The position numbers and the translations under genes were made by a program. From Erysipelotrichaceae bacterium (GTDB taxonomy: Bacteria; Bacillota_I; Bacilli_A; Erysipelotrichales; Erysipelotrichaceae): a stretch of 45,699 bases of DNA. The notes below the pieces were generated by a model, which was not told where the DNA came from, made no database searches, and saw only the letters and a program-made list of their open reading frames with translations. Where the stretch lies: NCBI GenBank assembly GCA_017441765.1, contig JAFRVK010000022.1:1-45699 (forward strand), read 5' to 3'. Below, piece by piece: positions 1 to 8,745 of the stretch (within the stretch, counting starts at the first letter, position 1; every line of letters begins with the position of its first letter).

Positions 1-2
1 AA

Positions 3-395
3 AAGGATGAGAAGCGTATCCAGGAATTGGACAAGCTGTTCATCCGTCTCTATGAGGACAATGTGGCTTCCCGGATCAGCGATGACCGTTTCACCATGAT
101 GAGTCAGGCCTATGAGGACGAGCAGCGTGATCTGAAAGCGGAAGCGGAAGTCTTACGGCAGGAGATTGAAACACAGGAACAACAGAACCAGAATCTTGAA
201 CAGTTCATTCAAAAGGTCAGAAAGTACGCAGAGCTGACGGAATTGACGCCTTACGCGGCCCATGAGCTGATAAAGGCAATCTATGTCGGGGCTCCGGACA
301 AAAGCAGCGGAAAACGCCGCCAGAGCATCCATATCTGCTATGATCTGATTGGATTCATCCCGCTGAGTGAACTGATGACACAGGAAATGGCATGA
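3..395 (+). CDS. C-terminal fragment of a large serine recombinase (Tn4451/TnpX-like), 5' end outside window
   Basis: The frame is open from base 3 to the TGA at 393-395, so this is the tail of a gene starting upstream. The about 130 visible residues begin KDEKRIQELDKLF and continue with LYEDN and RISDDRF motifs, a long Glu/Gln-rich helix (about residues 45-75) and a C-terminal segment ending in IHICYDLIGFIP. This is the pattern of the DUF4368-type C-terminal domain of large serine recombinases that excise and insert Tn4451-like transposons and conjugative elements. The catalytic N-terminal domain is not visible. Such recombinase genes usually sit at the very end of their element, so the element boundary probably lies just downstream, before gcvT. 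Confidence 0.8.
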   Translation, partial: KDEKRIQELDKLFIRLYEDNVASRISDDRFTMMSQAYEDEQRDLKAEAEVLRQEIETQEQQNQNLEQFIQKVRKYAELTELTPYAAHELIKAIYVGAPDKSSGKRRQSIHICYDLIGFIPLSELMTQEMA

Positions 396-681
396 CCCGA
401 AGATCATGCCATTCCTGGAAACTATAAAACTTTCTTACGAGGGGCGGCCTTTTGTCGTATCTTTTTTATTCCAGAATTTCAATTCGTTTCCTCCTTTACA
501 TTATTCACAGGAAATCAGAAAAATCCTCAAAAGATTTGGTCTGAATCCTCTTTCTGCATATTCCTAGAAGGAACGGATATGTTAAAATGGTAGTAGTCGG
601 ATGATGAAAGTAATCTTGTATTACACATTTCAGATAATTCAAAAGAAACAATAGTTTTTTGTATGGAGAAAGGGTAGGGTT
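396..681. other. Non-coding gap between recombinase and gcvT; candidate element end
   Basis: No ORF of note is present. There is a weak TACGA/TCGTA stem at 436-459 followed by a T-run, which might end recombinase transcription. A TGTTAAAAT extended -10-like box lies at 580-588 and could drive gcvT, with no convincing -35. No glycine riboswitch core was recognised although the downstream operon is a common target of one. The attachment site of the adjoining element would be expected here but cannot be delimited without the other end. Confidence 0.4.
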
Positions 682-1773
682 ATGGAATTAAAAACACCGC
701 TTTATGATGAACATGTTTCATTGAAAGGCAAGATCGTTCCTTTTGCCGGTTATCTTCTGCCGGTACAGTATGAGGGCGTCATCAAGGAGCATCTCGCCGT
801 GCGTCAGGCCTGCGGGCTTTTTGATGTCTCACATATGGGAGAGATCACGTTCAAAGGAGAAACTGCGACTCAGAGTCTGAATCATCTTTTAACGAACGAT
901 TACAGCAAGATGTCGTTAGGCAAGGTCCGTTATTCGCCGATGTGCTACGAAGACGGGGGAACCGTGGATGACCTGCTGGTCTACAAGTTTGCGGAAGACT
1001 ACTACTATATCGTGGTCAACGCCTCCAACAGACACAAGGATTTCGCGCACATGAAAGAGAATATCCTGGAAGGTACTGTGATCGAGGATATTTCCGATTC
1101 TGTCGCACAGGTGGCTTTACAGGGTCCCAGAGCGAAAGAAGTGATGCTGGAACTGCTGCCGGAAGAAAGCATTCCTGCGAAATACTATACCGCCATCGAA
1201 CATGTCGATATTGAAGGCATGGACTGCATGATCTCGTTTACGGGCTATACCGGAGAGAATGGCTATGAGATCTATACGGCAAACGAGAATGTCGTGAAAC
1301 TGTGGAGACTTCTCCTGGAAAAGGGCGAGAAATACGGTCTGATCCCTTGCGGATTGGGAGCGCGTGATACCTTGCGTCTGGAAGCGGCAATGCCGCTGTA
1401 CGGTCATGAACTGAGCGAGACGATCTCGCCGGTCGAAGCAGCCTTGGATTTTGCGATCAAGCTCGATAAGGAAGAATTTATCGGGAAAGAGGCTCTGATC
1501 AAAGTCAAGGAACGCGGTGAAGAGATGCTGACAAGAGTCGGTCTCGGGATCATCGACAAGGGTGTTTTAAGAGAGCATCAGGATATCTATCTGAATGATG
1601 AACTGATCGGTCATACGACCAGCGGCACTTACTCTCCGCTCCTGCAGACGTCGATCGCCATGGCGCTTGTTCCTGTGAAATACAGCGCATTGGATACGGT
1701 CGTCGAAGTCGATGTCCGCGGAAGAAGATTAAAGGCGAAAATCATCAATCTGCCTTTCTATACGAAGAAATAA
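682..1773 (+). CDS. gcvT: Aminomethyltransferase, glycine cleavage system T protein
   Basis: Transfers the methylene group from the aminomethyl-lipoyl arm of GcvH to tetrahydrofolate, releasing ammonia. The 363-residue length is usual for the family. It starts MELKTPLYDEH, followed by the N-terminal folate-binding GcvT signatures (VQYEGVIKEHLAVR, GLFDVSHMGE), the YTGENGYEIY block and LGARDTLRLEAAMPLYGHEL, and ends with the C-terminal barrel (KGVLREHQDIY, GHTTSGTYSPLL). A GGAGAAAGG ribosome site lies 8 nt before the ATG. It is the first gene of a tightly packed seven-gene plus-strand operon that contains all the glycine cleavage subunits, which supports the call. Confidence 0.96.
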   Translation: MELKTPLYDEHVSLKGKIVPFAGYLLPVQYEGVIKEHLAVRQACGLFDVSHMGEITFKGETATQSLNHLLTNDYSKMSLGKVRYSPMCYEDGGTVDDLLVYKFAEDYYYIVVNASNRHKDFAHMKENILEGTVIEDISDSVAQVALQGPRAKEVMLELLPEESIPAKYYTAIEHVDIEGMDCMISFTGYTGENGYEIYTANENVVKLWRLLLEKGEKYGLIPCGLGARDTLRLEAAMPLYGHELSETISPVEAALDFAIKLDKEEFIGKEALIKVKERGEEMLTRVGLGIIDKGVLREHQDIYLNDELIGHTTSGTYSPLLQTSIAMALVPVKYSALDTVVEVDVRGRRLKAKIINLPFYTKK

Positions 1774-1797
1774 ACATTATTGAAGGAGGAAGAAAAA

Positions 1798-2178
1798 ATG
1801 TTTAAAAATCCCGAAGAATTGAAATATGCGAAAACCCATGAATGGCTGAAAGAAGAAGATGGCGTCTATGTAATCGGTCTGACCGATTTTGCCCAGGATG
1901 CTTTAGGTGATGTCGTGTTTGTGAATCTGCCTGCCGTCGATGATGAAGTCAAAGCAGGAGAATCTTTAGGAGATATCGAATCCGTCAAGGCTGTCAGCGA
2001 TGTCTTCTCACCGGTTACCGGCAGAGTCGTCGAAGTCAACGAAGAAGTTGTCGATGATCCGGCACTGGTCAATACAGATCCATATGCCGCATGGCTGATC
2101 AAAGTCGCCGATGTGACGGAATTTGAAGAACTGCTGGATGCTGCGGCTTACGCTGAACACTGCGAACAGGAAGGCTGA
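1798..2178 (+). CDS. gcvH: Glycine cleavage system H protein (lipoyl carrier)
   Basis: A 126-residue lipoyl-domain protein that shuttles the aminomethyl group between the P, T and L proteins. The start is placed at ATG 1798 because AAGGAGGA lies just upstream; a longer reading from TTG 1780 would put the ribosome site inside the gene. The sequence shows the expected YAKTHEWLK opening, GDVVFVNLP, and the lipoylation motif ESVKAVSDV with Lys64 as the modified residue, followed by SPVTGRVVEVN. It sits 24 nt after gcvT and 2 nt before gcvPA. The lipoate ligase encoded four genes on is the likely enzyme that charges Lys64. Confidence 0.96.
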   Translation: MFKNPEELKYAKTHEWLKEEDGVYVIGLTDFAQDALGDVVFVNLPAVDDEVKAGESLGDIESVKAVSDVFSPVTGRVVEVNEEVVDDPALVNTDPYAAWLIKVADVTEFEELLDAAAYAEHCEQEG

Positions 2179-2180
2179 TC

Positions 2181-3485
2181 ATGGGCAATTATATCCCTGA
2201 TACAGCTGCCATCCAGAAAGAGATGCTGCAGGCGATCGGCAAAGAGTCGATCGATGCGCTCTATGAGGATGTGCCTTCCAATGTCCGTTTGAAGGAACTG
2301 CATATCCCTGAAGGAAAACCGGAAATGGCAGTCGCTTCGACGATGAAGAAGATCGCTTCTCAGAACAAGGTCTATGATTCCCTGTTTCGTGGAGCTGGCG
2401 CATATCGCCACTACATTCCTGCCATCGTCAAAGGCATCGTTTCCAAGGAGGAATTCCTGACTGCCTATACCCCATATCAGGCAGAGATCTCCCAGGGTGT
2501 GCTACAGTCCATTTTCGAATACCAGACGCAGATCTGCGAACTGACCGGACTGGATGTATCGAATGCTTCGGTATATGATGGAGCGGTCGCTGCTGCGGAA
2601 GCAGTCTTCATGACGATCGATAAGAATAAGACAGAAGTTTTGGTTTCCAATACGATCGATCCGCGCGTCCTGGAGGTCATTCAGACCTATGGCGAATCAC
2701 GCAATGTCAAGATTACAGTAACGGATGATCTCTATAAGACGGATGTGACGAAACTGTCGGATCTCATCAATGAGAATACCGCATGCGTACTGGTACAGAG
2801 CCCGAACTATTACGGGATCATCGAAGATGTCGAAGAGATCGTCAATATCGCCCATGAGAAGAAGATCAAGGTGATCGAAAGCGTCAATCCGATTTCTTTG
2901 GGTCTTTTGAAATCCCCTGGCGAACTGGGTGTCGATATCGCAGTTGGCGAGGGACAGCCGTTAGGCATGCCTCTGTCATGCGGAGGTCCATATCTTGGTT
3001 TCATGGCCACCACCAAAGAACTGACCAGAAAACTGCCCGGACGTATCGTCGGACAGACGACGGATCATGACGGACGCAGATGTTTCGTTCTGACCCTGCA
3101 GGCCCGTGAACAGCATATCCGCCGCGAGAAAGCCTCAAGCAATATCTGTTCCAATGAAGCATTATGTGCGATGACCGCATCGGTATATCTTGCAGCGGTA
3201 GGACCGGAAGGCCTTCATAAGGTGGCAAAGAACTGCTACGATCATGCGCATTATCTCAAAGATTCTCTGACATCCATCGGTTTCAAAGCAGTCAGCGATG
3301 AACCGTTCTTCCATGAGTTCCTGACTGATTCTCCGATCGATCCTGTCGTATTGGAAAAGAAACTCAAGGAGAAGGGGATCCTGATGGGTCTGGTCAAGGA
3401 GGATAAGATCCTTTGGTGCGCGACCGAACTGAACGACAAAGAAGATATCGATAATCTGATCGAAACGATCCGGGAGGTGATCTGA
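2181..3485 (+). CDS. gcvPA: Glycine dehydrogenase (decarboxylating) subunit 1
   Basis: N-terminal half of the two-subunit P protein found in many Bacillota and archaea; together with GcvPB it decarboxylates glycine and loads the aminomethyl group onto GcvH. It has 434 residues, close to the usual about 445. Recognisable blocks are FRGAGAYRHYIPAIVKG, EFLTAYTPYQAEISQG, the SNASVYDGA segment, and VGEGQPLGMPLSCGGPYLGF. This subunit carries no PLP lysine, as expected. Its TGA shares a base with the ATG of gcvPB, indicating translational coupling that would help 1:1 production of the two subunits. Confidence 0.95.
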   Translation: MGNYIPDTAAIQKEMLQAIGKESIDALYEDVPSNVRLKELHIPEGKPEMAVASTMKKIASQNKVYDSLFRGAGAYRHYIPAIVKGIVSKEEFLTAYTPYQAEISQGVLQSIFEYQTQICELTGLDVSNASVYDGAVAAAEAVFMTIDKNKTEVLVSNTIDPRVLEVIQTYGESRNVKITVTDDLYKTDVTKLSDLINENTACVLVQSPNYYGIIEDVEEIVNIAHEKKIKVIESVNPISLGLLKSPGELGVDIAVGEGQPLGMPLSCGGPYLGFMATTKELTRKLPGRIVGQTTDHDGRRCFVLTLQAREQHIRREKASSNICSNEALCAMTASVYLAAVGPEGLHKVAKNCYDHAHYLKDSLTSIGFKAVSDEPFFHEFLTDSPIDPVVLEKKLKEKGILMGLVKEDKILWCATELNDKEDIDNLIETIREVI

Positions 3486-4921
3486 TGAAACTGTTATTTG
3501 AATTGAGCTCAGCAGACAAGAAACTGGATCTGATTCCTGATTGCGATGTCAAGAGCTATGAACTTGAAGGCAAGTATCTTCGTAAAGAAAAACCGGGTCT
3601 GCCTGAATTGAGCGAAGTCGATCTGAGCAGACATTATACCGAACTGTGCAAGCAGACCTTCGGTGTCAATGACGGATTCTATCCGCTGGGTTCCTGCACG
3701 ATGAAATACAATCCGCGTGTCGATGAAGAAATGGCATCCTTACGTGATTTTACCGATGTCCATCCGTTGCAGGGAGAAGACAGCATCCAGGGTTCCCTGG
3801 AGGTTCTGTACCGTACCCAGGAACTTCTGTGTGAAATCACCGGCATGGATCAGATCAGCCTGCAACCTGCAGCAGGCGCGCATGGCGAATACACGGGACT
3901 GCTGCTGATCAGAAGATACCACCAAGCCCATCATGACGACGAGAGAGTCAATATCATCGTTCCAGATTCCGCTCATGGTACCAACCCTGCAAGTGCGGTC
4001 ATGGCCGGTTTCAAGGTCATCAATGTGCCTTCGAATGCGGATGGCGGTGTCGATCTTGATGAATTGAGAAAAGTCGTAGGAAAAGATACGGCAGGACTGA
4101 TGCTGACGAATCCGAATACCTTGGGACTGTTCGACCCGAATATCCTGGAAATCACGAAGATCATCCATGAAGCAGGAGGCCTGTGCTACTACGATGGCGC
4201 GAATCTGAACGCAATCATGGGTAGAGTCAGACCTGGCGATATGGGCTTCGACTGTATCCACCTGAATCTGCACAAGACCTTCGGTACCCCTCATGGCGGA
4301 GGCGGTCCGGGAAGCGGTCCGGTCGGATGCAAGGATTTCTTGAAGGATTATCTGCCGATGGAAACTGTTAAAAAGGAAGGTGACAGATATGTATTCTATA
4401 ACGCGGAACATTCTTTGGGCAGAGTCAAAAGCTATTACGGAAACTTCCTGGTCATCGTGAAAGCGTTGACTTATATCCTTACCTTAGGCAGAGAAGGCAT
4501 CATTGCATCCAGCGGCAAGGCCGTACTGAATGCCAATTACATGATGAACGCCCTTAAGAAGTGCTACGATGTCGCCTACGACAGGACCTGTATGCATGAG
4601 TTCGTCTTATGTCTGGAAGGAATGAAGAAAGAGACAGGTGTTTCCGCGATGGATATCGCCAAAGCTTCTCTGGACTATGGCGTCCATCCTCCGACAATGT
4701 ATTTCCCGTTGATCGTTCATGAAGCGCTGATGTTTGAGCCAACTGAAACCGAAAGCAAAGAGGTCATCGACAACGCCATCGCTGTCTATACGAAGCTCTA
4801 TGAACTTGCGCATGAAGATCCGGAATATCTGCATTCTGCTCCGCATGATCAGCCGATCGGCAGGCCGAACGAAACGGAAGCTGCCCGTAATCCGATCCTG
4901 CGTTATCAGAAAGAATGCTGA
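3485..4921 (+). CDS. gcvPB: Glycine dehydrogenase (decarboxylating) subunit 2
   Basis: Catalytic PLP-binding half of glycine decarboxylase, 478 residues. The PLP Schiff-base lysine is Lys264 in the LNLHKTFGTPHGGGGPG block; other family blocks are FYPLGSCTMKYNPR, DVHPLQ, LQPAAGAHGEYTGLL, PDSAHGTNPASA and HPPTMYFPL. The start codon overlaps the gcvPA stop by one base. The final codons overlap the start of the lipoate ligase gene by 7 nt. Expression therefore depends on the operon; no internal promoter was seen. Confidence 0.96.
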   Translation: MKLLFELSSADKKLDLIPDCDVKSYELEGKYLRKEKPGLPELSEVDLSRHYTELCKQTFGVNDGFYPLGSCTMKYNPRVDEEMASLRDFTDVHPLQGEDSIQGSLEVLYRTQELLCEITGMDQISLQPAAGAHGEYTGLLLIRRYHQAHHDDERVNIIVPDSAHGTNPASAVMAGFKVINVPSNADGGVDLDELRKVVGKDTAGLMLTNPNTLGLFDPNILEITKIIHEAGGLCYYDGANLNAIMGRVRPGDMGFDCIHLNLHKTFGTPHGGGGPGSGPVGCKDFLKDYLPMETVKKEGDRYVFYNAEHSLGRVKSYYGNFLVIVKALTYILTLGREGIIASSGKAVLNANYMMNALKKCYDVAYDRTCMHEFVLCLEGMKKETGVSAMDIAKASLDYGVHPPTMYFPLIVHEALMFEPTETESKEVIDNAIAVYTKLYELAHEDPEYLHSAPHDQPIGRPNETEAARNPILRYQKEC

Positions 4922-5874
4922 CTGAAGCATATGTAATTATTTCTTCTTCCAGAGTCCCGTTTCACAACCAGGCTCTGGAAGAATTTTTACTTGATCATGT
5001 CACGGATCATGACATCGTTTTATATCTGTGGCAGAACGAACGGACCGTCGTGATCGGCAAGAACCAGAACGCCTTTAATGAATGCAATATCGAAGCATTG
5101 AAAGAAGATTCCGGCCATCTGGCCCGCAGGCTTTCCGGCGGGGGAGCCGTTTACCATGATGATGGGAATCTGAATTTTACTTTTCTGGCTCATAAGAAAA
5201 ACTATGATGTTGCTACACAGACGGAAGTGATCCTGCAAGCGATGAAAGACCTGGGCTTTTCCGCGGAACGCAACGGACGGAACGACCTGCTGATCGAGGG
5301 ACGGAAGTTTTCCGGTCATGCCTACTACAGGCACAAGGACCGCTGTTTCCATCACGGGACATTGATGCTGGATGTGAATGCAGACGATCTTTCCAGATAC
5401 CTGCATGTATCCATGCTGAAACTGCAGGATAAGGGAGTCGATTCAGTCCGGTCGAGAGTGATCAATCTTCGGGATATCAGGAAAGAGCTGACGGTAGAAG
5501 AACTGAAAGATTCCCTGATCAGAGCATTTGGTAATGTCTATGCACTGCCTGTAAAGGAACTGAAAGAAGGAACCTTGGATTCCGATGAGATCGCTCTGCT
5601 GGAAGAGAAGTTTGCGAACGATGTCTGGCGCTACGGTGTCCGCAAGGAACACACATACCGGAAAGAAGCCCGTTTTCCATGGGGCACGATACAGTTGAGT
5701 TATGATCTGCAGGACGATGTGATCATCGATCCGGAAATCTATACGGATTCTCTGGATACAGAGAGTATTGAAGTCTTGCTGAAAATGATGCCGGGAAAGA
5801 GAATCAATGAAATCATTCCCGCAAACCAGATACAGAATGATATCATTTCTTTATTAACGGAGGATGAAATATGA
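4915..5874 (+). CDS. lplA: Lipoate-protein ligase A
   Basis: Activates free lipoate with ATP and transfers it to the lipoyl lysine of acceptor proteins, here most likely GcvH from the same operon. The 319-residue protein has the family signature RRLSGGGAVYHD at 71-82, followed by GNLNFTF, and the catalytic lysine Lys131 in GRKFSGHAYY; the C-terminal accessory domain follows from about residue 240. The ATG lies inside the last codons of gcvPB and the stop overlaps lpdA by 4 nt. No lipA/lipB biosynthesis genes are in the window, so scavenging of exogenous lipoate is a reasonable inference. Confidence 0.93.
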   Translation: MLTEAYVIISSSRVPFHNQALEEFLLDHVTDHDIVLYLWQNERTVVIGKNQNAFNECNIEALKEDSGHLARRLSGGGAVYHDDGNLNFTFLAHKKNYDVATQTEVILQAMKDLGFSAERNGRNDLLIEGRKFSGHAYYRHKDRCFHHGTLMLDVNADDLSRYLHVSMLKLQDKGVDSVRSRVINLRDIRKELTVEELKDSLIRAFGNVYALPVKELKEGTLDSDEIALLEEKFANDVWRYGVRKEHTYRKEARFPWGTIQLSYDLQDDVIIDPEIYTDSLDTESIEVLLKMMPGKRINEIIPANQIQNDIISLLTEDEI

Positions 5875-7205
5875 ACTATGATGTAGCGATTATCGGAGGC
5901 GGACCTGGGGGCTATACCGCTGCCAACAAAGCGGCCGTTTCAGGTCTGAAAACCATCCTGTTTGAAAAGAACAAGCTGGGTGGGACCTGTCTCAACCGCG
6001 GATGCATTCCGATGAAATCACTGATCGCTTCCGCCGGGACTTTCAATAAAATGAAAGAAGGGGAAATCTATGGGATCCATTGCAGTGATACCGGTTTTTC
6101 CTATGAAGAGATCCTGAAGCGAAAGAATGAAGTGACCGATACCTTAAGAGAAGGCATACAGAAATCTCTTCAGAAGAATAAAGTCGATATCGTTTTTGGC
6201 GAAGCAAAGCTCACGGATCCGCATCATATCTCTTGTGAAGGAAATGAATACGAAGCAGAAAGCATCATTCTGGCGACCGGGTCCATTGTCGCAAAGCCTC
6301 CGATCGAAGGAATCGAATTCTGCATAACATCCGATGAAATGTTGGAAGGAAATCACCCTCTGCCGGAAAGCCTTGTCATCATTGGAGGCGGCGTCATCGG
6401 TGTCGAGATCGGGGATGCTTTGAGCGATCTTGGCTGCAGGATAACGATCATCGAAATGTTCGACCATCTTTTGCCGAATCTGGATAAGGATCTAGGACAG
6501 CGTCTGGCCATGTTCTTTAAGAAAAAAGAAATCGAGGTTATCTGTTCCGCCCAGGTCAGAAAGATATCAGCCGATGATGACAGGAAACAGGTTACCTATA
6601 TCGATAAGAAAGGCATGGAACAGTGTATCTCTGCCGAAGAAGTCCTGATCGCTACAGGTAGAAGAGCCAATGTATCTATGCTGGAAGATACAAGTTTGGA
6701 AATCAGCCGTGGCATTGTGGCGGATGAAAACGGAAGAACGAATATCCCGAATATCTATGTGATCGGCGATGCCCGTTCAGGCAACATACAGCTCGCGCAC
6801 GTAGCGGAAGCTCAGGGTGAGAATGTTATCGATCTTCTTTTGGGGAAAGAAGCATCTCATGATCTGAATGTCATTCCAAGCGGAATCTATACTGAACCGG
6901 AAATTGCTGCGGTCGGCATTTCTGAGCAGCAGGCAAAGGATGCAGGCATGGGCTATTCGACCAGAAAGTACCTGACTGGAGCCAATGGCAAGAGTCTGAT
7001 CGAGAACAGCGAAAGCGGTTTTGTAAAACTGATCGTTGATGAAAACAATGTGATCATTGGCGGGCAGCTTGTCTGTATGCATGCTACGGAACTGATCGGG
7101 GAGCTGGCGATTGCCGTACAGAAAAAGATGACATTAAGCCAATTCGCAGAAGTCGTACATCCGCATCCGACTATCAGCGAGATGCTCTGGGATGTCGCAA
7201 AATAA
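5871..7205 (+). CDS. lpdA: Dihydrolipoyl dehydrogenase (L protein)
   Basis: Reoxidises the dihydrolipoyl arm of GcvH with NAD+. It is 444 residues with the FAD motif GGGPGGY at 9-15, the redox disulfide Cys40/Cys45 in GGTCLNRGCIP, the NAD-binding IIGGGVIGVEIG segment in the middle, a second FAD contact at NIYVIGDA, and the C-terminal active-site HPHPTISE with the His-Glu pair. It lacks the N-terminal lipoyl domain that some Gram-positive Lpd proteins carry. A GGAGG site precedes ATG 5871. Location in the gcv operon points to a dedicated L protein rather than the one of a 2-oxoacid dehydrogenase. Confidence 0.94.
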   Translation: MNYDVAIIGGGPGGYTAANKAAVSGLKTILFEKNKLGGTCLNRGCIPMKSLIASAGTFNKMKEGEIYGIHCSDTGFSYEEILKRKNEVTDTLREGIQKSLQKNKVDIVFGEAKLTDPHHISCEGNEYEAESIILATGSIVAKPPIEGIEFCITSDEMLEGNHPLPESLVIIGGGVIGVEIGDALSDLGCRITIIEMFDHLLPNLDKDLGQRLAMFFKKKEIEVICSAQVRKISADDDRKQVTYIDKKGMEQCISAEEVLIATGRRANVSMLEDTSLEISRGIVADENGRTNIPNIYVIGDARSGNIQLAHVAEAQGENVIDLLLGKEASHDLNVIPSGIYTEPEIAAVGISEQQAKDAGMGYSTRKYLTGANGKSLIENSESGFVKLIVDENNVIIGGQLVCMHATELIGELAIAVQKKMTLSQFAEVVHPHPTISEMLWDVAK

Positions 7206-7227
7206 TAAGAATTAAGGGGGAAGGATT

Positions 7228-7857
7228 ATGAAAGAAAAACTGATCAGCTGCCTCATCGGATATTTCTTGGGCTGCTTTCTGACAGCAGAAATCGTTGCCA
7301 GAAAATACACGGGAAAAGGTCCCTCGGAAGTGGGGGAAGGCAATCCGGGCATGGCCAACATCATGATCCATCTGGGTTTTGTTCCGGGGTTGCTCACCGT
7401 GATCGGCGATGTTTCCAAGTGCCTGATCGCCATGTTTCTGGCACGTTATCTGTTCCCGGAAGCGGATAAGAATATCATGTTCTATGCGGGATTCGGTGCG
7501 ACGATCGGTCATTGTTTCCCATTCTGGCGTAAATTCAAGGGCGGCAAAGGTGTCGCTACGACCTGTATCATGATCGTGGTATATAGTTTTCTCTGGGGAG
7601 CGGTTTCGGATCTCGCAGGGGCGATCGTAGTGCTTCTAACACAGTATCTGAATCTGGCAGGTCCGGTTCCGCCATTGGTATTTGCGATCATCATGTTCGT
7701 ATTGAAAGACTATGAGGTCGCAATTATGTCACTGATCCTCGGATTGCTTGCGATAAAACTGCATTGGAATTTCATTGCCGGAATCAAGGATGGTACGACC
7801 GACAAGACCGATGTCCTGGGAGCGATCCGGAAGAAAATGAATAAAAAGAAAGAATAA
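7228..7857 (+). CDS. PlsY-like glycerol-3-phosphate acyltransferase
   Basis: Integral membrane protein of 209 residues resembling PlsY, which acylates glycerol 3-phosphate from acyl-phosphate in phospholipid synthesis. Motif 2 is intact (GHCFPFWRKFKGGKGVA, 94-110). Motif 1 is altered: GEGNPGMANI at 36-45 where PlsY usually has a SGNxGATN-type sequence. About five hydrophobic segments are seen. A GGGGGAAGG ribosome site lies before ATG 7228, 22 nt after lpdA, so it is the last gene of the gcv operon, an odd place for a lipid enzyme. It may be a divergent paralogue; a canonical plsY elsewhere in the genome is expected but not visible here. Confidence 0.82.
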   Translation: MKEKLISCLIGYFLGCFLTAEIVARKYTGKGPSEVGEGNPGMANIMIHLGFVPGLLTVIGDVSKCLIAMFLARYLFPEADKNIMFYAGFGATIGHCFPFWRKFKGGKGVATTCIMIVVYSFLWGAVSDLAGAIVVLLTQYLNLAGPVPPLVFAIIMFVLKDYEVAIMSLILGLLAIKLHWNFIAGIKDGTTDKTDVLGAIRKKMNKKKE

Positions 7858-7882
7858 TCATATTTCATAAAGAAGATGATAT

Positions 7883-7912
7883 AAGCACAGATCGAACTGT
7901 GCTTTTCGTTTG
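7883..7912. terminator. Intrinsic terminator after gcv/plsY-like operon
   Basis: Stem AAGCACAG / CTGTGCTT with a 6-nt loop, followed by TTCGTTTGG. It lies between two convergent genes and could act on both strands. Confidence 0.75.
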
Positions 7913-7935
7913 GATTTATTCATCAGATTCAACTT

Positions 7936-8736
7936 TTATGATTCCTGAAGATAGGAATAGATGAAATGGGACCATTCCCAGATGTTCATTCCTTCATGAT
8001 CGAGATAATGGACTTTGTTTCGAAGTTCTTCGGACAGATGTGGTTCCAGTTTATTGCGATATACGACAGGAACGATGATGGCATGGACCCATTCTTTCAG
8101 GATGACTTTATTTCTGATTCTTAAAGGAAGAACGCCATCGAATATCACATCGGGATGTCTGATCAGTTCATCATAGCGAAAGAAAAAACGCACTCCCGGA
8201 GTGAATCCCGGGCCCAGTTCCTTCTCTTCGGGAAAACGTCCCAGCTTCCGCTCCATGACCAGCCGGTCTCCCGCCTGACAGTTGCCCCAGCTGAACATGA
8301 TGCAGTCGAAGTAGTCTGCAGGATCGTTTGCGGCGTTGCGTGCTTCTTTCTGCAGTTCTGCAGCTGTCATGTTCCGTGCTTTGACCGGAGAAAGCAGACT
8401 TCCGCAATCGAGGATCTGTAGCGCATTCTCCAAAGGAGAGGTATGACAGACCAGATCGGTTTTACATCCTTTATCGATGGGACAAGCTGTACATTCCTGT
8501 ATCAGGTTCGAAGGAGCGATACGCTGATGATCATGATCGCGATACTCTTCGATGGATTCAAGAATGCTGTCCGGAGCTTCGATCTGACAGGTCCTTCCGT
8601 TTTTTTCTTCGTAACGGATGAAATCCAAAACGGACTGGATCTCCCAGTCGCTGATTTTCGGATAATCAGAAAGTGTCTTATAGAAAACGCCATCCCATAC
8701 TTCGGAACAGCTGTATTTTCCAATCTTTATCAGCAT
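7936..8736 (-). CDS. Uncharacterised Cys-rich protein with an ADP-ribosyltransferase-like HT...ILxxGxLLS motif
   Basis: I do not firmly recognise this 266-residue protein. Residues 82-97 hold four cysteines spaced C-x2-C-x5-C-x5-C, which could bind a metal or Fe-S cluster. They run directly into VCHTSPLENALQILDCGSLLS (97-116), whose H-T-x4-N-x2-I-L-x2-G-x-L-S spacing recalls the NAD-binding motif of DarT/DUF4433-type ADP-ribosyltransferases. A further conserved-looking region is FTPGVRFFFRYDEL (178-191). No signal peptide or membrane segment is visible. GAGGAAAAGGA precedes the ATG. It is the last gene of a three-gene minus-strand run, 9 nt after the GNAT gene. The ART link is inference from a short motif only. 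Confidence 0.6.
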   Translation of the reverse strand: MLIKIGKYSCSEVWDGVFYKTLSDYPKISDWEIQSVLDFIRYEEKNGRTCQIEAPDSILESIEEYRDHDHQRIAPSNLIQECTACPIDKGCKTDLVCHTSPLENALQILDCGSLLSPVKARNMTAAELQKEARNAANDPADYFDCIMFSWGNCQAGDRLVMERKLGRFPEEKELGPGFTPGVRFFFRYDELIRHPDVIFDGVLPLRIRNKVILKEWVHAIIVPVVYRNKLEPHLSEELRNKVHYLDHEGMNIWEWSHFIYSYLQES

Positions 8737-8745
8737 TCCTTTTCC

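Noticed and set aside
396..681. Glycine riboswitch before gcvT
   Set aside because: The conserved core segments and tandem aptamer layout were not found on reading the stretch.
3740..4411. 223-codon minus-strand open frame
   Set aside because: Antisense shadow of gcvPB.
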